Source: Kitasatospora purpeofusca (lineage in GTDB: Bacteria; Actinomycetota; Actinomycetes; Streptomycetales; Streptomycetaceae). From it: 64,000 nucleotides of DNA. The stretch is taken from contig NZ_JODS01000008.1 of assembly GCF_000718025.1 (NCBI RefSeq), positions 186,001 through 250,000 on the forward strand, in the 5' to 3' direction. The first letter of the stretch is position 1. Each line of letters starts with the position of its first letter. The notes under the pieces were generated by a model that saw only the letters and a program-made list of their open reading frames with translations, did not search any database and was not told where the DNA came from. This document shows, piece after piece, positions 60,308 through 64,000 of the stretch. The translations under genes and the position numbers were made by a program.

Positions 60308-60478
60308 TCAGGAGGAGCGCCACCAGGCGCGGGGCGCCTCGGTGCGGTGCCAGGCGGTGGTGGACCGGCTGGTGCGGCGGGAGTCGATCCGGCGCTGCCC
60401 GGCGCGGTCCGCCTCGCGGACGGCCTTCGCGCGCCGCCGCTGGCCGGACTGGGGCGGCTTCGGGTCGCGGCCGAACAT
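60308..60478 (-). CDS. small basic protein of the element, 56 residues
   Basis: It starts MFGRDPKPPQSGQRRRAK and ends APRAWWRSS, with about one third Arg or Lys. Its ATG lies in the stop of the preceding gene (TGATG). The charge suggests nucleic-acid contact; no family is recognised. Confidence 0.6.
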   Translation of the reverse strand: MFGRDPKPPQSGQRRRAKAVREADRAGQRRIDSRRTSRSTTAWHRTEAPRAWWRSS

Positions 60479-60720
60479 CAGTCGGTCCTGCGTCCGATGC
60501 GGCCGACGAGGACGAACGGCTCGCCGTCGACCACGCACATCGCGGTGAACTCGCCGGGGCACGCGCCGCCGCTGCGGGCGTCGGTGACGACCAGGCGCGA
60601 GCACCACGGCTCGCGGATCAGGCCGCTGACCACGTCCAGCGGGACCGGGTCGGCGACGCGGTACGCGACGCCGTTACGGCGGACGGTGCCGACCAGCGGC
60701 AGGGAAGTGATCGCCTTCAC
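60478..60720 (-). CDS. small protein of the element, 80 residues
   Basis: GTG 60720 overlaps the stop of the upstream 58-residue gene. The sequence (MKAITSLPLVGTVRRNG at the start, FVLVGRIGRRTD at the end) looks like a small beta-rich fold, with Cys residues in EPWCSRLVV, GGACPG and TAMCVVDG. No family is recognised. Confidence 0.6.
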   Translation of the reverse strand: MKAITSLPLVGTVRRNGVAYRVADPVPLDVVSGLIREPWCSRLVVTDARSGGACPGEFTAMCVVDGEPFVLVGRIGRRTD

Positions 60721-60893
60721 CTCTGCTCACCCTCCCAAGCGGCCTTCGCGGTGAGGAAGACGCGGTGGATCGGGTCGCCGACCGGGCACGGCCGCCCGTC
60801 CTGGCACAACGGGCAGGTGGCGGTGTGCTCCGTGGCGGCCCGGAAGGCGGCCATGTAGGTGACGAACTGCGGGTCGGACACGGACTCGGTCAC
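60717..60893 (-). CDS. small Cys-containing protein of the element, 58 residues
   Basis: GTG 60893 overlaps the stop of the DUF2637 gene (GTGA). The protein has TCPLCQDGRPCPVGD in the middle, a possible zinc site (CxxC plus one Cys and a His before it), and a helical C-terminus. Several actinomycete plasmids carry similar small zinc-finger-like proteins of unknown role. Confidence 0.6.
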   Translation of the reverse strand: MTESVSDPQFVTYMAAFRAATEHTATCPLCQDGRPCPVGDPIHRVFLTAKAAWEGEQR

Positions 60894-61903
60894 GATGCCT
60901 GCTCCTCGGCGGTCGTGGTGGGGACGGCGTGGAGGGCGGGCCGGACGGCGGGGTGTTCCTTGTAGCGGGCGGCGATCCAGCCGACGGACCAGCCGGTCAG
61001 CTCCACCGCCTGGCGCTGCGGCAACCCGGCCTCGGCAGCGGCCTTCACCACCTCGCGGGCCCGCTCCTCCGGCAGCCGCTCGGCGGCCGGGCCGGCGGAC
61101 AGCAGCTCGGCGCGGGCCCGCTCGGCGGCCTCCCGCTCACGCCGCTCACGGTCGGCCCGGGCGGCGTGCTCACGGCGCTCACGCTCGCTCGCCTCCCGTT
61201 CACGCCTCTCGCGCTCGGCCCGCTCGGCGGCCTCCTGCCGGGCCTGCTCCTCGCGCGCCGCGGCCTCGCGGCGGGCGGTCTCCGCGCGCTGGTCGCGGGC
61301 CATGCTCGCGTCGTGCTCACGCTGCTCACGGGCGAGCCGGGCTTCGTGCTCACGGCGCTCGCGCTCGGCCCGCTCGGCGGCCTCGAAGCGCTCCATGCGG
61401 TCGGCCCGCTCTTCCCGGCGCCGGGCCTCCGCCCGCTGCTCGCGCAGCTCGCGCTCGGCCCGCTCAGCGACCTCACGGGCAGCCAGCGCGGCGCCGATCG
61501 CCCGCCGGTAGGCCAGCGACGTCTCGGCCGTGACGATCAGCAGCAGCGGCGCCACCGAGTGGACCGCCACCCCGACCGCGTCCCGGTCCAGGGCGGACAG
61601 ACCCACGTTGAGCAGCACTGTCATCAGGCCGGTCATCCAGCGCAGGACCACCGGCCAGCGCCCGCCGTCACCGTTCAGCCGGGCGAGCGTGGCGTCCATC
61701 CGCACCACGATCACCACCGCCGCGTCCACGACGAGCGGCAGGATCGGCGCCGTCCACTCCCAGCCCTTCGGGGTGTGGCCGGCCATGAGCGGGGTCACCG
61801 TGAGCACGCTGTAGAGGACCGCGCCGAACGTGATCGCCCACGTCCCGACGGACAGCGCCCGCTCGGCCGAGCGGATCTGAGCGGGACTCATCGTCGCCTT
61901 CAT
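60890..61903 (-). CDS. DUF2637 membrane protein with long coiled coil
   Basis: This 337-residue protein has four N-terminal helices (about 17-37, 50-68, 85-103 and 112-128) typical of DUF2637: ALSVGTWAITFGAVLYS, then PILPLVVDAAVVIVVRMDATLARLNG. A coiled coil of about 130 residues rich in Glu, Arg and Ala (ERAERERREREA-type heptads) follows, and a short HTH-like end (AEAGLPQRQAVELTGWSVGWIAARYKEH). DUF2637 genes are frequent in actinomycete integrative elements and plasmids. It may work in replication control or spread; this is inference. Confidence 0.8.
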   Translation of the reverse strand: MKATMSPAQIRSAERALSVGTWAITFGAVLYSVLTVTPLMAGHTPKGWEWTAPILPLVVDAAVVIVVRMDATLARLNGDGGRWPVVLRWMTGLMTVLLNVGLSALDRDAVGVAVHSVAPLLLIVTAETSLAYRRAIGAALAAREVAERAERELREQRAEARRREERADRMERFEAAERAERERREHEARLAREQREHDASMARDQRAETARREAAAREEQARQEAAERAERERREREASERERREHAARADRERREREAAERARAELLSAGPAAERLPEERAREVVKAAAEAGLPQRQAVELTGWSVGWIAARYKEHPAVRPALHAVPTTTAEEQAS

Positions 61904-62250
61904 CGCGGCCCCCGAACCGGCCGCTGCGAGCGGCCGGTGAGCGCGCTCACGGCAGCCGCGAGCGCGGCGAACACGCCGGCGTTCACGCCGCCACCCGGAC
62001 GGCGCTCGCCGTGCGGCGGACGACCGCCGGGCGCCGCAACGGCACCGGCGCCGACCGCAGCAGACGCGGCCAGCTCCGGGTCCTCCCGGCGCAGGTCCGC
62101 CAGCATCGCGTGCGCCGCGTCCATCCGGGCCTCGCGCTCGATCTCACCCTCACCGGCGACCCCGGCGAACAGCTGCTCGTCCACGCCGAGCGCCAGCTCG
62201 GCGCACTCGTCCTCGTCCGCGGCCGTCTGGCCCGCGATAATCAGCCTCAT
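61900..62250 (-). CDS. small acidic protein of the element, 116 residues
   Basis: It starts MRLIIAGQTAADEDECAELAL, is helical and acidic in the first 60 residues, and ends in a Gly/Ala segment (GVNAGVFAALAAAVSALTG) that could be a membrane helix. It overlaps the DUF2637 gene by 4 nt. It is the first gene of the leftward run for which I am fairly sure. No family is recognised. Confidence 0.65.
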   Translation of the reverse strand: MRLIIAGQTAADEDECAELALGVDEQLFAGVAGEGEIEREARMDAAHAMLADLRREDPELAASAAVGAGAVAAPGGRPPHGERRPGGGVNAGVFAALAAAVSALTGRSQRPVRGPR

Positions 62251-62350
62251 GGGCCTACCTCTTCTCTGGGGTGTGGGCCCGTGAGGGGTCGCCGCGCTCC
62301 GGCCAAGGAAGGCGCGGCGGCCCCGTTCTCACAGGCCCGGCCAACGTTGA

Positions 62351-62551
62351 TCAACAGCACTGGCCGTCCCGGTTGCCCAGGACGGCCAGCAGGTCTGCGA
62401 CCTTGCAGGCGGGCGCGGCCTTTTGATCTAGGTCTCCGATCTGACAAGGCGCCGGGATGCCTCGGCCCGATCTGTCCCGGGCCCCTTCGCCCTGGGCGCG
62501 GCGGAAGGCCGGCCATCTACGGGCGCATTCGTGCAGGTCAGAGCAGCCCAA
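62351..62551 (-). CDS. possible 66-residue Cys-containing protein
   Basis: TTG 62551 has GGAGGGG 9-10 nt upstream, a strong ribosome site. The product has five Cys residues (MGCSDLHECARRWPAF at the start, GQCC at the end) and moderate third-position GC. It resembles no family I know. The good ribosome site argues for it; the weak codon bias and TTG start argue against. Confidence 0.35.
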   Translation of the reverse strand: MGCSDLHECARRWPAFRRAQGEGARDRSGRGIPAPCQIGDLDQKAAPACKVADLLAVLGNRDGQCC

Positions 62552-62645
62552 AGAAGGCCCCTCCGTGTCACCCCTGTCTCACTCGGTGCGACACTCACAA
62601 CATAGAGAACCTGCCTAGGCAGCTCAAGAGAGTTGGGTTTCTCGC

Positions 62646-62670
62646 TCGTGTTGCACAACACGACTAGCAT
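62646..62670 (+). promoter_or_regulatory. operator and -10 box of the element's GntR repressor
   Basis: TCGTGTTG-CA-CAACACGA (62646-62663) has 8-bp arms. TAGCAT at 62665-62670 follows at once and ends 6 nt before ATG 62677, as in leaderless promoters. A bound dimer would block RNA polymerase, so the gene should repress itself. Confidence 0.6.
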
Positions 62671-62676
62671 GGCCGC

Positions 62677-63525
62677 ATGGCCCTGGACCCGGACGACTCT
62701 CGCCCCCCGTATCAGCAGGTCAGCAGCTCTCTGCGGGCCTCGATCCTCACCAAGAAGCCGGGCTTCGAGACCGGCGACAAGCTCCCCTCAGGCCCCGAGC
62801 TGGCGAAGCACTTCGGCGTGGCGCGCGGCACGGTGGACAAGGCGCTCGACCTGCTCCGCACCGAGGGGCTGATCGTGACCCGACAGGGGAGCGGTTCCTT
62901 CGTGCGGGAGCGGACATCTCGGCCGGTCGGGCTGCGGCCTCACCTCGAAGCGGCCTTCGAGCAGCAGCAGGTGACCCTCGACTTCGCCGGGTTCTCCAGC
63001 GAGACGCTGCACAACGCGCTGCAGGAGCCGCTCGACAAGGTCCGCTCCGGCCGGCTGGCCCCGGAGTCCATCACGGTCCGCCTGCTGCTGCCGGACACCA
63101 CGGCACCCATGGCCGTGCCGGTGCTTGTCGACGGGCTCCAGGACGAGGCCGCCCTCCGGCAGCGCGCCCGCAATATCGCCCTGACGAATGCCGGCGGGAT
63201 CGCTCACTCGGTGGAGATGCTGGCCGAGCTGGGGCTCGTCCAGAAGGCGAGCGTGCAGGTCAAGGTCCACCGGGCGTCCAGCCTGTTCAAGCTGTACATC
63301 CTGAACCGGCAGGAGGCGTTCTTCGGCTTCTACCCGCTCCGCGAGCGCACCGTGGCGATCGACGACACCGACCACACCTTCTACGACGTGACCGGCAAGG
63401 ACACCACCCTGTTCCACCACGCCGCCGGCCCCGACGACGCCTCGCTCGGCTCGCAGTACGTCCAGCAGGCCCAGATGTGGTTCGACAGCGTGTGGAGCAC
63501 GATCGCCTACGAGCGGCAGTCATGA
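62677..63525 (+). CDS. GntR family repressor of the element (KorSA/Imp-like)
   Basis: This 282-residue protein has the GntR winged helix at residues 10-75 (PPYQQVSSSLRASIL, then GDKLPSGPELAKHFGVARGTVDKALDLLRTEGLIVTRQGSG). The larger C-terminal domain has no UTRA signature I can confirm. Repressors of this type (KorSA of pSAM2, ImpA/ImpC of SLP1) keep such elements integrated. It is the first rightward gene and overlaps the HAD gene by 4 nt. Confidence 0.88.
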   Translation: MALDPDDSRPPYQQVSSSLRASILTKKPGFETGDKLPSGPELAKHFGVARGTVDKALDLLRTEGLIVTRQGSGSFVRERTSRPVGLRPHLEAAFEQQQVTLDFAGFSSETLHNALQEPLDKVRSGRLAPESITVRLLLPDTTAPMAVPVLVDGLQDEAALRQRARNIALTNAGGIAHSVEMLAELGLVQKASVQVKVHRASSLFKLYILNRQEAFFGFYPLRERTVAIDDTDHTFYDVTGKDTTLFHHAAGPDDASLGSQYVQQAQMWFDSVWSTIAYERQS

Positions 63526-64000
63526 TCGCCACTCCTCAGCAACTCGCCGACGTGCTGCGGCCGGTGAAGCACGTGCTCCTCGACTTTGACGGTCCGGTCT
63601 GCTCGGTTTTCGCCGGCCTCCCCGCCCCGGAGGTTGCGCGCCGACTCCGTGAGGGCCTGCTCGCTGCGGGCGAGCAGGCCCTGGCCGGGGCGGAGGAGGA
63701 GGCCGACCCGCTTGCCCTGCTCCGCCTGGTCGCGGACGCCCGGCCCGACCTCACGGCGACCACGGACGCCGCGCTGGCCGCGCTGGAGACTGAAGCCGTC
63801 CGGGTCGCCCGGCCGACCGCAGGCGGAGAATCGGTTCTGCGGGCTGCCGCCCGCTCTGGTCGCCTGGTCTCCGTAGTCAGCAACAACGCCGGCGGAGCCA
63901 TCGAGGCGTACTTGGCCGAGCACGGCCTCGGCGACTACATGGCCAGCGTTTTCGGTCGTACCCCGGGTGACCCCTCCTCGATGAAGCCGAACCCGCGCCT
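63522..64000 (+). CDS. HAD superfamily hydrolase (3' end outside window)
   Basis: ATG 63522 overlaps the repressor stop (ATGA). The visible 159 codons contain motif I VLLDFDGPVC with the Asp nucleophile near residue 22, a helical cap region and motif II VVSNNAGG near 120. The fold is that of small-molecule phosphatases (phosphoglycolate phosphatase-like). The gene runs off the right edge. Some related elements place a Nudix hydrolase next to the repressor, so a metabolite phosphatase in this position might make or remove a signal. Confidence 0.85.
   Translation, partial: MIATPQQLADVLRPVKHVLLDFDGPVCSVFAGLPAPEVARRLREGLLAAGEQALAGAEEEADPLALLRLVADARPDLTATTDAALAALETEAVRVARPTAGGESVLRAAARSGRLVSVVSNNAGGAIEAYLAEHGLGDYMASVFGRTPGDPSSMKPNPR

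Larger units (their letters stand above)
62251..62676. promoter_or_regulatory. divergent regulatory region of the element
   Basis: These 426 bp separate the leftward operon from the rightward GntR gene. They hold a possible short ORF (62351-62551), the 12-bp palindrome CTGCCTAGGCAG at 62611-62622, and the GntR promoter with its dyad. GC content is visibly lower than in neighbouring genes between about 62590 and 62670. Confidence 0.6.
53485..64000. mobile_element. actinomycete integrative (probably conjugative) element, right end outside window
   Basis: Downstream of tRNA-Tyr lie, in order, a tyrosine integrase, an excisionase-like HTH protein, an iteron region, a DnaB-N/DUF3987 replication protein, several membrane and coiled-coil proteins including a DUF2637 protein, a GntR repressor and a HAD hydrolase. 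This order fits the actinomycete integrative conjugative elements of the SLP1/pSAM2 type. The FtsK-like transfer ATPase that these elements normally carry is not in the visible 10.5 kb. Gene density is high, with many 1- to 4-nt overlaps and two long non-coding regulatory stretches. Confidence 0.85.

Overview
The window is very GC-rich DNA with dense genes, strong codon bias and many GTG starts. Its gene set is typical of Streptomycetaceae: a futalosine-pathway menaquinone gene, a second partial complex I cluster, an SLP1-like tRNA-Tyr insertion, long perfect-stem terminators without U-tracts, and start codons directly after -10 boxes. A Streptomyces or Kitasatospora chromosome fits best; the species cannot be told from the sequence alone.

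Layout. 1-5.2 kb: hydrolase and acetyltransferase, a VOC protein, a GntR(YtrA)-ABC exporter operon and a MOSC protein. 5.2-9.6 kb: cyclase-family protein, UbiX-type flavin prenyltransferase, Lrp regulator, PLP deaminase/racemase and aminofutalosine synthase MqnE. 9.6-18.2 kb: L,D-transpeptidase, FabH-type KAS III, TetR regulator, a Ser/Thr kinase separated from its PQQ beta-propeller by an apparent frameshift, GalE and a lipoprotein HtrA-like protease. 18.5-31.2 kb: a sensor kinase, then nuoA-B-C-H-I-J-K-L-M-N (no nuoD, E, F or G), then an HtpX peptidase. 31.2-42.2 kb: MocR/EamA divergent pair, small membrane protein, solitary ctaD followed by BlaI and an M56 peptidase, YccF, an azoreductase/ECF sigma divergent pair, and a reductase/LysR divergent pair. 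42.2-53.2 kb: MUG glycosylase with a PAP2-type membrane enzyme, a peptide-use cluster (M24 and M20 peptidases, small membrane protein, APC permease), an MFS/ArsR-like divergent pair, two poorly known proteins and YajQ.

53.4-64 kb: a tRNA-Tyr gene followed by an integrative element that runs off the right edge. Integrase, excisionase, a 30-bp palindrome built from GTCAGGG iterons, a DnaB-N/DUF3987 replication protein, a leftward run of membrane, coiled-coil and very small proteins (many with overlapping start and stop codons), then a divergent GntR repressor co-translated with a HAD hydrolase. No FtsK/TraB translocase is visible in this part.

How the parts relate. The respiratory genes (mqnE, partial nuo, ctaD) are spread through the first 36 kb. 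Several regulator/transporter pairs are divergent with visible dyads between them. In the element, GTGTTG half-sites occur both as an inverted repeat at the repressor promoter and as repeats upstream of the replication gene. This suggests that one GntR repressor controls both.
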